Assembly: GCA_903838125.1 (NCBI GenBank)
Contig: CAILXF010000038.1
Coordinates: 1 to 42,728 of the forward strand
From: an uncultured Pseudomonadota bacterium
GTDB lineage: Bacteria; Pseudomonadota; Gammaproteobacteria; Burkholderiales; Methylophilaceae
Direction of reading: 5' to 3'
DNA: 42,728 bases
Shown here: piece after piece, positions 8,494-16,979 of the stretch
Position numbering within the stretch: position 1 is the first letter of the stretch
Layout of the letters: the number at the start of each line of letters is the position of its first letter
Made by a program: the position numbers and the translations under genes
Notes under the pieces: generated by a model
What the model was told of the DNA's origin: nothing
Seen by the model: the letters and a program-made list of their open reading frames with translations, nothing else
The model's database searches: none

Positions 8494-9258
8494 TTAGGTG
8501 GTTTCGAGCAAAACTGGGGTATGGTCAGAAGGCCGCTCTAACATACGCGGTGCTTTATCAATATGCGCTTTAATGCATAGAGATTTTAAGGCGTCGCTGA
8601 CTAAAATATGGTCTATGCGCATACCAAAATTACGCCTAAATCCCATCATGCGGTAATCCCACCAGCTATAGCTTTTATCCACCTGATCAAATAGGCGAAA
8701 GCTATCATGCAGGCCTAAACCCAATATTTTTTGAAAGGCATTTCGCTCTGCAGGGCTGACCAAAATTTGACCAACCCATGCTGATGGGTCATGGCAATCA
8801 CGATCTTCAGGTGCAATGTTGTAATCACCTAATAGCATAAGCTTAGGGTGTGTGACCAATTCAGTTTTAAGCCATTCAGTCAGCGCCACCAACCAGCGCA
8901 TTTTGTAGTGATACTTTTCAGAATCTACCGCCTGCCCATTCGGGATATAAGCACAAATAACGCGTATGCCATTGATATCTGCGGCAACAACTCGCTGTTG
9001 ATCATCCTCAAAGTGAGGGATATTCCGCTGTATATTGGTCATAGGATGGCGGCTTAAAATAGCCACGCCATTATAGGTTTTTTGTCCGATATGAATAGCG
9101 TGATAACCCACAGCTTCAAGTTCTGCATAGGGAAACTTCACATCCTCCTGTTTAGTTTCCTGCAAACATAATACGTCTGGCTGGGTGTCGCGAAGCCAAT
9201 CTAATACATGCGGCAATCTGACATTGAGAGAATTGACATTCCACGTTGCAAATTTCAT
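8494..9258 (-). CDS. xth: Exodeoxyribonuclease III
   Basis: A 254-residue enzyme of the exonuclease III/AP-endonuclease family for base-excision repair: 3'-5' exonuclease, 3'-phosphatase and cutting at abasic sites. The family landmarks are in order: KFATWNVNSLNVRLPHV at the N-terminus, CLQETK (catalytic Glu near residue 34), GDYNIAPEDRDCHDP (Asp/Asn around 144-146), RIDHILVSD and the final SDHTPV (catalytic Asp-His pair). The length is normal. It converges with ntrX, with only 18 nt between the two stops. Upstream, on the same strand, come the small membrane protein and prlC, so it may be co-transcribed with them. Confidence 0.95.
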   Translation of the reverse strand: MKFATWNVNSLNVRLPHVLDWLRDTQPDVLCLQETKQEDVKFPYAELEAVGYHAIHIGQKTYNGVAILSRHPMTNIQRNIPHFEDDQQRVVAADINGIRVICAYIPNGQAVDSEKYHYKMRWLVALTEWLKTELVTHPKLMLLGDYNIAPEDRDCHDPSAWVGQILVSPAERNAFQKILGLGLHDSFRLFDQVDKSYSWWDYRMMGFRRNFGMRIDHILVSDALKSLCIKAHIDKAPRMLERPSDHTPVLLETT

Positions 9259-9276
9259 AGTGATCTGTAATTAAGA

Positions 9277-9483
9277 CTAAAGGTCAGTGCGTTTATGCCA
9301 AAGCGTGGCTTCACCAAGCATCAGAAAGTTGAATGCAGCGATCGCTACATAACAGAAAGACACTTCTGCAAATAAATCGCTAATGGGTAGATTATTCAAC
9401 AAGTTATAACCCAGCCCAATTATCATATATAGCGTGGTAAAACTGGTGAGAATGTTAGCTAAGGTTTTAAGTATTTTTTTCAT
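9277..9483 (-). CDS. Small two-helix membrane protein, unknown
   Basis: A 68-residue protein I do not recognise. It has a basic N-terminus (MKKILK) and two hydrophobic segments, about 8-28 (TLANILTSFTTLYMIIGLGYN) and 40-58 (AEVSFCYVAIAAFNFLMLG), followed by a charged end (WHKRTDL). This would put two helices in the inner membrane. It sits 13 nt after prlC and 18 nt before xth on the same strand, so co-transcription is likely. A weak AGAAAG lies ahead of the ATG. The tight fit between two real genes and the coherent hydrophobic pattern favour a genuine gene. No function can be assigned. Confidence 0.6.
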   Translation of the reverse strand: MKKILKTLANILTSFTTLYMIIGLGYNLLNNLPISDLFAEVSFCYVAIAAFNFLMLGEATLWHKRTDL

Positions 9484-9496
9484 GAGTGTCTTTCTA

Positions 9497-11548
9497 TTAA
9501 GTTAAGCTCATACCGCTATGGCGCAGCAATGCGTCAATGTTAGGTTCACGTCCGCGAAATGCAGTAAAAGATTCTAGCGCTGATCGTGATCCACCACGGG
9601 CCAAAATTTCCTGCCAATAGCGTTGACCAGTTTCTCTAGAGAGCACACCATCTTCTTCAAACATGCTATAGGCATCAGCGGATAAAACTTCCGCCCATTT
9701 GTAGCTATAGTACCCAGCCGCATAGCCGCCTGCGAATATATGGGTAAAATTATTTGGGAATCGATTCCATTTCGGCGGGCGGACTACAGCTACCTCATCA
9801 CGTACTGCCTCAATTAAATCCAGTGCGCTTTGGTGTGCATCGGGATCAAACTCACTATGTAAGCGTATATCAAATAATGAGAATTCAATTTGGCGCATAG
9901 TTTGCATACCAGCCTGAAAGTTTTTAGCTGATACCATTTTATCAAACAGTGCGCGTGGTAATTGTGCTCCTGTATCTACATGGGCGGTCATATGACGCAA
10001 TACATCCCACTCCCAACAGAAGTTTTCCATAAATTGACTAGGTAGTTCAACGGCATCCCACTCCACTCCCTTGATTCCGGAAACGCTGTAGTCATTCACT
10101 TGTGTCAGCATGTGGTGCAAGCCATGACCAAACTCATGGAACATGGTCAACACTTCATCATGGGTAAATAATGCTGGTTTACCACCTACAGGCGCTGAGA
10201 AGTTGCAAGTTAAAAACGCGACTGGTATGGTGATTTCGCTGCCAACTTTACGGCGAGTAATCGCTTCATCCATCCATGCGCCGCCGCGCTTATTATTACG
10301 CGCATATAAGTCTAAGTAGAACTGACCAATCAGATGGTTGTTATGGTCTTTAATATCATAAAAACTTGCAGTGTCATGCCATAGTGAGGCTTTTGACGGA
10401 CTCACCTGTATTCCAAAGATAGACTCTACTACTTTAAATAAACCTGCTAGTACTTTCGCTTCAGGGAAGTACTGCTTTATTTCAAGATCTGAGAAAGCAT
10501 ACTTATCTTCGCGTAATTTTTCTGAGACATAGGCTACGTCCCAAGCCTGCATATCTGTAATACCCAGTTTGGCCGCATATTGGGCTAACTCAGCTTTATC
10601 TTTAAGCGCGTAAGGTTTGGCTTTTACCGCTAAATCTTGCAGAAAATGACATACATGTTGCGGTGATTCTGCCATTTTGGTGGCGAGTGACAGTTCTGCA
10701 TAGTTCGCAAAACCAAGTAGGGTTGCGGCTTCTAGACGTAGCTTTAGGATATCTTTAATGAGTGGCGTGTTATCCCATTCAGGTTTACCAAATTCTGAGG
10801 CGCGAGTAGCGTAGGCACGGTAAAGTATTTCGCGCAATTCCCGGTTTTGACCATACTGCAATACTGGAAAGTACGATGGAGAATGCAATGTAAATTTCCA
10901 TCCGCTTTTATGCTCAGCCACCGCGGCTTCTTGTGCGGTTTGCAGTACATCTTCCGGAATGCCGCCTAGGGTGTCTGCATCTTCTACATAAAGTGAATAG
11001 TCATTGGTGTTATCAAGTACATTTTCTTCAAACTTGGCTGACAGCTTAGAGAGCTGTTCTTGAATTTCTTTAAATCTGATCTTTTTAGCTAGGGGTAATT
11101 CTGCCCCACCTAAGCGAAAATCACGCAGCTCATTTTCCACGATTTTTTTCTGGGTAGGTGTTAGTGCATCAAATTTAGGGCTGGCACGTAGGCTACGAAA
11201 CTTAGCATACAGGCGCTCATCCTGTCCTAAATCTGCATAGAAATCAGTAAGTTTAGATAAGTTATCATTATAGGCAGCCCTTAATTCTGGGCTGTTCACC
11301 ACCGCATTCATATGGCCAACCTGAGACCAAGCACGCGCGATTTTTTCTTCCATATCTTCCAGCTGGGCAGCGAAGTTCCCCCAAGTGACGTTGCCAGAAG
11401 TGTCTTGGCTTAGAGTTTCTACCGTTGCTCTAGCTTCGTTGAGTAAATGGTCGATGGCTGGGGATACATGCTCAGCTTTCACTTGATCAAACTTTGGTAA
11501 ACCTGTGAAGTGCAATAGTGGGTTATCTTGTAATAAATGGGTAGTCAA
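9497..11548 (-). CDS. prlC: Oligopeptidase A (M3 metallopeptidase)
   Basis: A cytoplasmic zinc peptidase of the thimet oligopeptidase family that degrades short peptides, including released signal peptides. The zinc motif HEFGH lies at residues 471-475, and the third ligand is in the following GVEWDAVELPSQFMENF segment around residue 500. The end of the family fold is visible in HIFAGGYAAGYYSYKWAEVLSADAYSMF. At 683 residues it matches E. coli PrlC. It heads a likely operon with the small membrane protein and xth; the DUF4870 gene lies 49 nt upstream on the same strand. Confidence 0.96.
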   Translation of the reverse strand: MTTHLLQDNPLLHFTGLPKFDQVKAEHVSPAIDHLLNEARATVETLSQDTSGNVTWGNFAAQLEDMEEKIARAWSQVGHMNAVVNSPELRAAYNDNLSKLTDFYADLGQDERLYAKFRSLRASPKFDALTPTQKKIVENELRDFRLGGAELPLAKKIRFKEIQEQLSKLSAKFEENVLDNTNDYSLYVEDADTLGGIPEDVLQTAQEAAVAEHKSGWKFTLHSPSYFPVLQYGQNRELREILYRAYATRASEFGKPEWDNTPLIKDILKLRLEAATLLGFANYAELSLATKMAESPQHVCHFLQDLAVKAKPYALKDKAELAQYAAKLGITDMQAWDVAYVSEKLREDKYAFSDLEIKQYFPEAKVLAGLFKVVESIFGIQVSPSKASLWHDTASFYDIKDHNNHLIGQFYLDLYARNNKRGGAWMDEAITRRKVGSEITIPVAFLTCNFSAPVGGKPALFTHDEVLTMFHEFGHGLHHMLTQVNDYSVSGIKGVEWDAVELPSQFMENFCWEWDVLRHMTAHVDTGAQLPRALFDKMVSAKNFQAGMQTMRQIEFSLFDIRLHSEFDPDAHQSALDLIEAVRDEVAVVRPPKWNRFPNNFTHIFAGGYAAGYYSYKWAEVLSADAYSMFEEDGVLSRETGQRYWQEILARGGSRSALESFTAFRGREPNIDALLRHSGMSLT

Positions 11549-11597
11549 TGCAGGTGATCCTTTGTTATTTCTTGAGCTAGCCTAAGCTGGCTTACAA

Positions 11598-11954
11598 TTA
11601 ATTGATTAAACGTAAACTAAATGGGTAGCGATAAGCTTGACCTTTGCTAGTAGAGATGGCGGCGACTATGCATAAAACAATGTTCAGCATCCAGATAATA
11701 GGCATAAGCAAAAATCCAATTAGTAGCCATAGCAGAATCCATGCAGCCAATTGTGCGATGAGTATGGTGATTTGAAAGTTAAGTGCTTCTTTTGCCTGCG
11801 CTGCAATGTAGGCACTGTCATCTTTTTTGAGTAGCCACACGACTAAAGCAGGAATGCATGAAAATAGTATGCCGCCAAGATGCGTGACCGTGGCTATATT
11901 CTTATCATCATTGGTAGGATTAATATCGCTAGTTGAAGTTCCATCGTTAGACAT
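11598..11954 (-). CDS. DUF4870 (Tic20-like) small membrane protein
   Basis: A 118-residue protein with a polar, Asn/Asp/Thr-rich first 20 residues and then the DUF4870 pattern: THLGGILFSCIPALVVWLLKKDDSAYIAAQAKEALNFQ in shape, with the conserved A-K-E-A-L-N-F-Q block around residues 74-81. Two further hydrophobic helices follow (LIAQLAAWILLWLLIGFLLM and IIWMLNIVLCIVAAI), so it is an inner-membrane protein of about three or four helices. It ends with the typical YRYPFSLRLI. A good ribosome site (AAAGGAA) precedes the ATG. It lies 19 nt after the ptsI stop on the same strand. The family has no well-established function. Confidence 0.85.
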   Translation of the reverse strand: MSNDGTSTSDINPTNDDKNIATVTHLGGILFSCIPALVVWLLKKDDSAYIAAQAKEALNFQITILIAQLAAWILLWLLIGFLLMPIIWMLNIVLCIVAAISTSKGQAYRYPFSLRLIN

Positions 11955-11973
11955 GGCGGTTCCTTTTAGTGGA

Positions 11974-13722
11974 TTAATGCTGATTAAACTTGGTGACCAT
12001 AGGTTCTATTTTGTCGAGGTCGGTAAGGGCGAGTATTTTTCGTGCATTACTGTTCAGAAGGCTTAGTTGACTGTGTAGGATCCGTTGTTTTACATTCAAC
12101 ACATGCGATGGGTGCATCGATAGTTGGCGCAACCCCATACCAATTAACAACTTGGTAAATTTTGCATCGCCAGCCATTTCGCCACAAACTGAAACCGATT
12201 TCCCTAATTTTTCGGCGGCTTTAATGGTCATGGAAAGCAGTTTCAAAACTGATGGGTGTAATGGATTATATAGGTGGGCTACCGCATCATCGGTGCGGTC
12301 TATGGCTAAGGTATATTGAATTAAATCATTGGTCCCTATAGATAAAAAGTCCAATTCTTTGGCAAAGGCGTCTGCATTAATCGCGGCAGCAGGAACTTCA
12401 ATCATGCCGCCGAGAGCAATGGTTTCATTAAAAGCAATGCCCTGTTTACGCAAACTTTGTTTGGCTCGTTCTAGCAATAACTTAGTTTGACGCAGTTCAC
12501 CCAGTGTTGACAGCATTGGGATCAATATTTTTATATTACCAAAGTGGGATGCGCGTAATAGCGCGCGCAATTGTGTGTGAAAAATTTTCGGTTCAGATAA
12601 GCATAAGCGAATTGCACGCAATCCCAATGCAGGATTGGCACAATTGCTGACGGTGTCAGGATTCATTTGCTTATCTGCGCCTAAATCCAGGGTGCGAATA
12701 ATGACTACTGCACCTTTCATTGCCTCGGCCACAGATTTGTAAGCGACAAACTGCTCTTCCTCATCTGGCATATCGCGACGATTCATAAACAAGAATTCGG
12801 TCCGGTAGAGACCTATGCCGGTGGCGCCTGAGGATTTGGCTGCAGTAACGTCTTCAGGCACTTCAATGTTAGCAAATAGTTCAATATGGATGCCATCCAT
12901 CGTCACCGCTTTGGTGGATTTGATGCGCTGTAATTTTTGCTGTTCAAGTTCCCATTGCTCTTGACGAAGCTTATATTCAGCAAGTATCTCTTTGGATGGA
13001 CTAACAATGACCACCCCTAAGCTACCGTCAACGATAATTAGTTCACCGTCATTGATTAAATCGCGTGCACGTTGCAAGGCAACAATGGAAGGAATATTCA
13101 AGCTGCGCGCTAGAATTGCGGTATGCGAGGTTACCCCGCCGACATCGGTAATAAAGGCAGCAAATTGGTGTTGTTTAAACTGAATAGCATCCGCTGGCGA
13201 GATGTCGTGCGCTACTAATATGAGTTTACGCTCAGTATTAATTACGCTGTTTTGCTGCTTGTTGCTTAGTTGGCTAGCATGACCCAATAGCACCTTCAGT
13301 ACACGCTCAACTACTTGAATAACGTCTTGTTTACGCTCACGCAGATACTCATCTTCAATCAGCTCAAACTGTTCAACAATGTCGTCCATCTGCAATTTAA
13401 TTGCCCATTCGGCATTGCACTGTTCGTTGCGAATGATATCTTTAGGGATTTCAGATAAAGAACGGTCAGCCAACATCATTAAATGCGTGCCTATAAATGC
13501 ACCCAATTCAGCGGGGGCATTGCTACGTAAACTTAGCTTAATTTGCTCTAAATCTTGCTTAACTGCAGCGATCGCGTTGCTAAAACGCTTAATTTCGTCA
13601 TCAATTAAATGTTTAGGAAGCTGGTAGTGCACGACCTCCAATAAAGCATTAGAAACGAGATGCGCCTGCCCAATAGCGATGCCACTGGATACGCCTACAC
13701 CATGTATGCTAAAGCTAGTCAT
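11974..13722 (-). CDS. ptsI: Phosphoenolpyruvate-protein phosphotransferase (enzyme I)
   Basis: Takes phosphate from phosphoenolpyruvate and passes it to HPr. The N-terminal HPr-binding and phosphohistidine domain carries the active His200 in GGVTSHTAILARSLNIPS. The C-terminal PEP-binding barrel has ATGIGLYRTEFLFMNR, LRAIRLCLSEPKIF, GTNDLIQYTLAIDR and the acid-base Cys in CGEMAGD. At 582 residues it is a standard, non-fused enzyme I. It is the third gene of the EIIA-HPr-EI set, 31 nt after HPr. No sugar-specific EIIB/EIIC genes are nearby, so the chain probably works as a regulatory circuit ending on EIIA and HprK. Confidence 0.96.
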   Translation of the reverse strand: MTSFSIHGVGVSSGIAIGQAHLVSNALLEVVHYQLPKHLIDDEIKRFSNAIAAVKQDLEQIKLSLRSNAPAELGAFIGTHLMMLADRSLSEIPKDIIRNEQCNAEWAIKLQMDDIVEQFELIEDEYLRERKQDVIQVVERVLKVLLGHASQLSNKQQNSVINTERKLILVAHDISPADAIQFKQHQFAAFITDVGGVTSHTAILARSLNIPSIVALQRARDLINDGELIIVDGSLGVVIVSPSKEILAEYKLRQEQWELEQQKLQRIKSTKAVTMDGIHIELFANIEVPEDVTAAKSSGATGIGLYRTEFLFMNRRDMPDEEEQFVAYKSVAEAMKGAVVIIRTLDLGADKQMNPDTVSNCANPALGLRAIRLCLSEPKIFHTQLRALLRASHFGNIKILIPMLSTLGELRQTKLLLERAKQSLRKQGIAFNETIALGGMIEVPAAAINADAFAKELDFLSIGTNDLIQYTLAIDRTDDAVAHLYNPLHPSVLKLLSMTIKAAEKLGKSVSVCGEMAGDAKFTKLLIGMGLRQLSMHPSHVLNVKQRILHSQLSLLNSNARKILALTDLDKIEPMVTKFNQH

Positions 13723-13753
13723 TATTCATTGTATCCATGATGGGCATATGGCT

Positions 13754-14023
13754 TTATTCGCCCTCACCAAAATAGTCATTAACTAGATCACATAAGGCCT
13801 CTATGGCCTGTACTTCATCTTCACCGTTGGCCTCTAAGGTTATGAATGAGCCTTTTGCTGCTGCAAGCATCATGACACCCATAATGCTTTTTGCATTAAC
13901 GCGACGACCATTCCGCTCAACCCAAATTTCACTATTAAACCGACTGGCGGTTTGGGTAAGTTTGGTAGAGGCGCGCGCGTGCAAGCCTAATTTATTGATA
14001 ATTTCTAGCTCGATGCTGATCAT
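13754..14023 (-). CDS. ptsH: Phosphocarrier protein HPr
   Basis: Small phosphocarrier between enzyme I and EIIA. I place the start at the ATG at 14023 (89 residues) rather than the GTG at 14035. With this start the active-site histidine is His15 (KLGLHARAS) and the regulatory serine is Ser46 (NAKSIMGVMML), exactly the canonical HPr numbering. Ser46 is the target of the HPr kinase encoded upstream in the same cluster, so both phosphorylation inputs are present. The neighbours are the EIIA-Man gene 47 nt upstream and ptsI 31 nt downstream. Confidence 0.95.
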   Translation of the reverse strand: MISIELEIINKLGLHARASTKLTQTASRFNSEIWVERNGRRVNAKSIMGVMMLAAAKGSFITLEANGEDEVQAIEALCDLVNDYFGEGE

Positions 14024-14070
14024 ATTATTTTTCACCAGTTATTTCAGCTAAGTTGTAATTAGCATCACAT

Positions 14071-14478
14071 TCAGTCATAGCGTTCGCAGCTTTCTCGGGT
14101 GAAATGAACTACACCTTCACGCCCACCGCTGACTGCCTTTTCAATCAAGGTCTGTAGTGATTCATGTTGATAGTTTATTGTGCGGATAAGCATAGGTAAG
14201 TTGATGCCGGCGACGCCTTCTACCAACCCTGGTTGCAATAACTTTCCGACAATATTGCACGGGGTTGCACCATACATATCAGAAAGCACTAATACACCAT
14301 CGCCGCTATTAAGTTCTGCAACCAAGGCCAATGCATTCGGCAACGTCTTTGTAGGGTCATCGTCACTACTAACGGCTAGGCAAGCGACTTGTTGTGGCGC
14401 TTTACCCACCACATGACGGGCGCATTCAAGTAGACTGTCTCCAAGACTGCCGTGCGCGATAATTAAAATACCAATCAT
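14071..14478 (-). CDS. PTS EIIA component, mannose/fructose family
   Basis: A 135-residue single-domain EIIA of the mannose family. The phosphorylatable histidine is His9 in GILIIAHGSLGDSLL. The later elements GDGVLVLSDMYGATPCNIVGKLL and VAGINLPMLIRTI are typical of the alpha/beta fold. There is no linked EIIB domain and no EIIC/EIID genes nearby, so it probably receives phosphate from HPr as a signal rather than driving sugar uptake, as known for the stand-alone EIIA-Man of many proteobacteria. It precedes HPr and ptsI. The 81-nt gap after rapZ shows no strong terminator. Confidence 0.93.
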   Translation of the reverse strand: MIGILIIAHGSLGDSLLECARHVVGKAPQQVACLAVSSDDDPTKTLPNALALVAELNSGDGVLVLSDMYGATPCNIVGKLLQPGLVEGVAGINLPMLIRTINYQHESLQTLIEKAVSGGREGVVHFTRESCERYD

Positions 14479-14559
14479 TTTTCTCTCAACTTTAAAAGTG
14501 TAGATCCTGCCGAGGTAGCTATTTTAGCGACTATTGAAGTTAAAGCTATATATGTCTAC

Positions 14560-15426
14560 TTAATTCAACTCTCGATGCCTTGTCAGTACTTTTTGGTTTG
14601 GCATAAAATATTGACTTAACTGATCTACAAAGAACACGGAGCGGTGCTGGCCACCTGTGCAGCCTATAGCCACGGTTAAGTAGCTGCGGTTATCCGTGAC
14701 AAAATGGGGTAGCCATTTTTCAATGTACAGGCGTATATCTTTCAGCATTTCATGCACATCGCTTTGTTTATTTAAAAATTCTTGTACTAAAGCATCGTGG
14801 CCTGTGAGGTCGCGCAATTGCGGATCGTAATGTGGGTTTGGCAGGCAACGCACATCAAACACAAAATCTGCATCTAGCGGAATGCCGTGCTTAAAACCAA
14901 ACGAGGTAAATAAAAGCGTCAAGCCCTTATGTTCGGTGGCAACGATATCCTTAACCCAGCCACGCAATGTGTTAGCACTCAGATTGCTAGTGTCGATTAC
15001 ATGACCTAGCTGGCCTAAATCGCCAAGTAATTCGCGCTCGAAGGCGATACTTTCAGCCAGTGTAGTCGTATCTCTACTTAAGGGATGCTTACGCCGAGTT
15101 TCGCTGAATCTTTTGACTAATGTTTCAATATTTGACTCTAGAAACAACACTTGAGTACTGATATTCTGTGCCTTTAGTTGTTCAATATGAGCAGGCAGTG
15201 TTTCAATTGCTGCACTTCGGCTATCTATGCTAATCGCCACACGGTCGTGCTTAGCAGCATTGAATTCAGTGGATGTTTGCTTAGTAGACTGAAGATGCTC
15301 GGCGATACTGGGCAACATGGTCGCCGGTAAATTGTCTATGCAATAATAGCCACTGTCTTCCAGCGCCCGCAGTGCGATGCTTTTGCCTGATCCGGATAAT
15401 CCGGTGACGATAATGAGTTGCTTCAT
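14560..15426 (-). CDS. rapZ: RapZ-family nucleotide-binding RNase adapter
   Basis: An ATP/GTP-binding protein of the YvcJ/RapZ family; in E. coli it directs RNase E to the small RNA GlmZ to control glucosamine-6-phosphate synthesis. The Walker A motif GLSGSGKS is at residues 9-16, followed by ALRALEDSGYYCIDNLP. The second family block is RCLPNPHYDPQLRDLTGHD near residue 193, and the C-terminal signature is AIGCTGGQHRSVFFVDQL. At 288 residues the length is typical. It sits between hprK and the PTS genes, the standard proteobacterial arrangement. Whether it targets a small RNA here cannot be seen from the sequence. Confidence 0.95.
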   Translation of the reverse strand: MKQLIIVTGLSGSGKSIALRALEDSGYYCIDNLPATMLPSIAEHLQSTKQTSTEFNAAKHDRVAISIDSRSAAIETLPAHIEQLKAQNISTQVLFLESNIETLVKRFSETRRKHPLSRDTTTLAESIAFERELLGDLGQLGHVIDTSNLSANTLRGWVKDIVATEHKGLTLLFTSFGFKHGIPLDADFVFDVRCLPNPHYDPQLRDLTGHDALVQEFLNKQSDVHEMLKDIRLYIEKWLPHFVTDNRSYLTVAIGCTGGQHRSVFFVDQLSQYFMPNQKVLTRHRELN

Positions 15427-15470
15427 AGTGATTTAGAAATCTACTGAATTCATGCCTATATGAATCTACA

Positions 15471-16421
15471 TTAATTATTTAATTTTGATTTTTTCATCTC
15501 GCGCTGTTGGCGCTGAGTGAACTGTTTTGTAGCATTAATCCCACGTAATAGTAGCATGTGGTTGCGAATCGCAACCTCTACTAGTACGGCAATATTCCGC
15601 CCAGCAGCGATAGGAATACGTACTTTTGGCACCTTAACGCCCAGCACTTCTTCATTTTGGGTTTTAATACTCAGTCTATCTAAAAGTTGAGGCGCTTGTT
15701 TGTCAGCCATTTCCAACTGAATAATTAGATCTAATGGCTTGGTCGGTTTGACAGAGTTGTCGCCAAATAGAGCGCGTATATTTAAAATACCCAATCCACG
15801 CACTTCTAAAAAATCTTGTAATAATGGAGGGCATCGGCCTTCAATGCGCTCGGGAGAAATGCGAAAAAAATCAACGATATCGTCGGCAATCAGGCGGTGA
15901 CCACGAGAAATGAGTTCTAATGCCAGTTCGCTTTTACCGATTGCGGCATCGCCCTTAATTAAGGCGCCAAAGCCTTGTACTTCCATAAAAACTCCATGCA
16001 GACTGACGGAGTCAGCTACGGCTTGTGCTAGAAAATGGCTCAAAATGTCCATCAATTCTGGGCTGCGCAATGGTGAAGTAAACAGTGGAGTTAGATGCTT
16101 GTCAGCAGCAGCGATTAGGGTATCCGGTACTTTTTCACCATTAGCTACAATGACTGCGGCCAAGTCGGTGGAGTATAAGTTTTCTATAGATTGTGTTGCT
16201 TCTTCGGCCGGCAGGCTTCGCAAGTAGTCCATTTCAGCGCAACCGAGTACCTGCACTCGATTGGGGTGAACGAAATTAAGATGACCGATAAGTGCTAATG
16301 ATGGTTTTGAGACGGTAACGCTTGTGAGGGTTTTGGACCCGCCGTTTGCTCCAGCTACCCAGTTCAGTTTGAGTTTGCGGCGGGTTTGTTTGAATAGCTC
16401 AGCTACATTAATTTGAGCCAT
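15471..16421 (-). CDS. hprK: HPr kinase/phosphorylase
   Basis: Phosphorylates HPr on Ser46 and reverses the reaction, linking metabolic state to the phosphotransferase chain. The N-terminal domain covers about 1-130. The catalytic domain has His142 (SLHGVFMEV), a Walker A loop GDAAIGKS at 157-164, the acidic ADDIVDF, and the family signature EVRGLGILNIRALFG around residue 206. The C-terminal segment KVRIPIAAGRNIAVLVEVAIRNH is also typical. At 316 residues it has full length. The basic tail (QRQQREMKKSKLNN) is slightly long. It lies between hpf and rapZ, and the matching Ser46-containing HPr is encoded in the same run. Confidence 0.96.
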   Translation of the reverse strand: MAQINVAELFKQTRRKLKLNWVAGANGGSKTLTSVTVSKPSLALIGHLNFVHPNRVQVLGCAEMDYLRSLPAEEATQSIENLYSTDLAAVIVANGEKVPDTLIAAADKHLTPLFTSPLRSPELMDILSHFLAQAVADSVSLHGVFMEVQGFGALIKGDAAIGKSELALELISRGHRLIADDIVDFFRISPERIEGRCPPLLQDFLEVRGLGILNIRALFGDNSVKPTKPLDLIIQLEMADKQAPQLLDRLSIKTQNEEVLGVKVPKVRIPIAAGRNIAVLVEVAIRNHMLLLRGINATKQFTQRQQREMKKSKLNN

Positions 16422-16441
16422 AAGTGGTTATATAAGAGTAT

Positions 16442-16771
16442 TTATTCTTCAGCGACTTGGTGCTTAACTGCGCCATTGGATTTATGGTGATCGCTATTTT
16501 TTTCTTTGTGTTTTAAAACTTGGCGATCCAATTTATCGGTCAACATATCAATTGCGCTGTACATGTTTTCATCCGTGCAAGCAGCGTGAAGATCGTTGCC
16601 AGGAACATGCAGTGTTGCCTCAACTTTTTGGGCGAGCTTCTCAACACTCAAGGTGACTTTGACGTCGATGACATGATCAAAGTGGTTGCTAATTCGGGTT
16701 AATTTGCTTGTGACATAATCGCGTAATGCTGGGGTTACTTCTAAATGCAGACCAGTTAATTGTAAATTCAT
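16442..16771 (-). CDS. hpf: Ribosome hibernation-promoting factor (short HPF/YfiA family)
   Basis: A 109-residue ribosome-associated protein that stabilises inactive ribosomes in stationary phase. The fold is recognised from NLQLTGLHLEVTPALRDYVTSKLTRISNHFDHV, EATLHVPGNDLHAACTDENMYSAIDMLTDKLDRQVLKHKEK. It ends in a His/Lys/Ser-rich tail and lacks the long C-terminal dimerisation domain, so it is the short form. A strong ribosome site (AAGGAG) lies ahead of the ATG. It occupies its classical place between rpoN and hprK. The 208-nt leader region (16772-16979) contains a 7-bp inverted repeat; I saw no convincing sigma-54 -24/-12 pair. Confidence 0.95.
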   Translation of the reverse strand: MNLQLTGLHLEVTPALRDYVTSKLTRISNHFDHVIDVKVTLSVEKLAQKVEATLHVPGNDLHAACTDENMYSAIDMLTDKLDRQVLKHKEKNSDHHKSNGAVKHQVAEE

Positions 16772-16802
16772 GACTCGCTCCTTTTAAAATATCCTTCAAG
16801 TT

Positions 16803-16823
16803 CTGAAAACATCAAATTTTCAG
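16803..16823. repeat. Inverted repeat in the hpf leader region
   Basis: Perfect 7-bp arms CTGAAAA and TTTTCAG flank a 7-nt loop, about 32 nt before the hpf start codon on the minus strand. It could be an mRNA hairpin or a protein site; no U-tract follows, so it is not an obvious terminator. Confidence 0.4.
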
Positions 16824-16979
16824 TTTGGAGCTACTTGCAGCAAAATCTTGCATACATTAAAAATTTTTGTACTTCAAAACTCGTCGAACAATTTCAGTTT
16901 ACTACTTTAAGAGGTGTCTGTGCTAGTGCGCATTGCTATTTTTTGTGATGAGAATTTTCTATGCCATTTTAAAATGAAT

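Noticed and set aside
16772-16979. Sigma-54 promoter for hpf (TGGCAT element on the minus strand)
   Set aside because: The matching GC at the -12 position is missing; GG is followed 10 bases later by TC, not GC.
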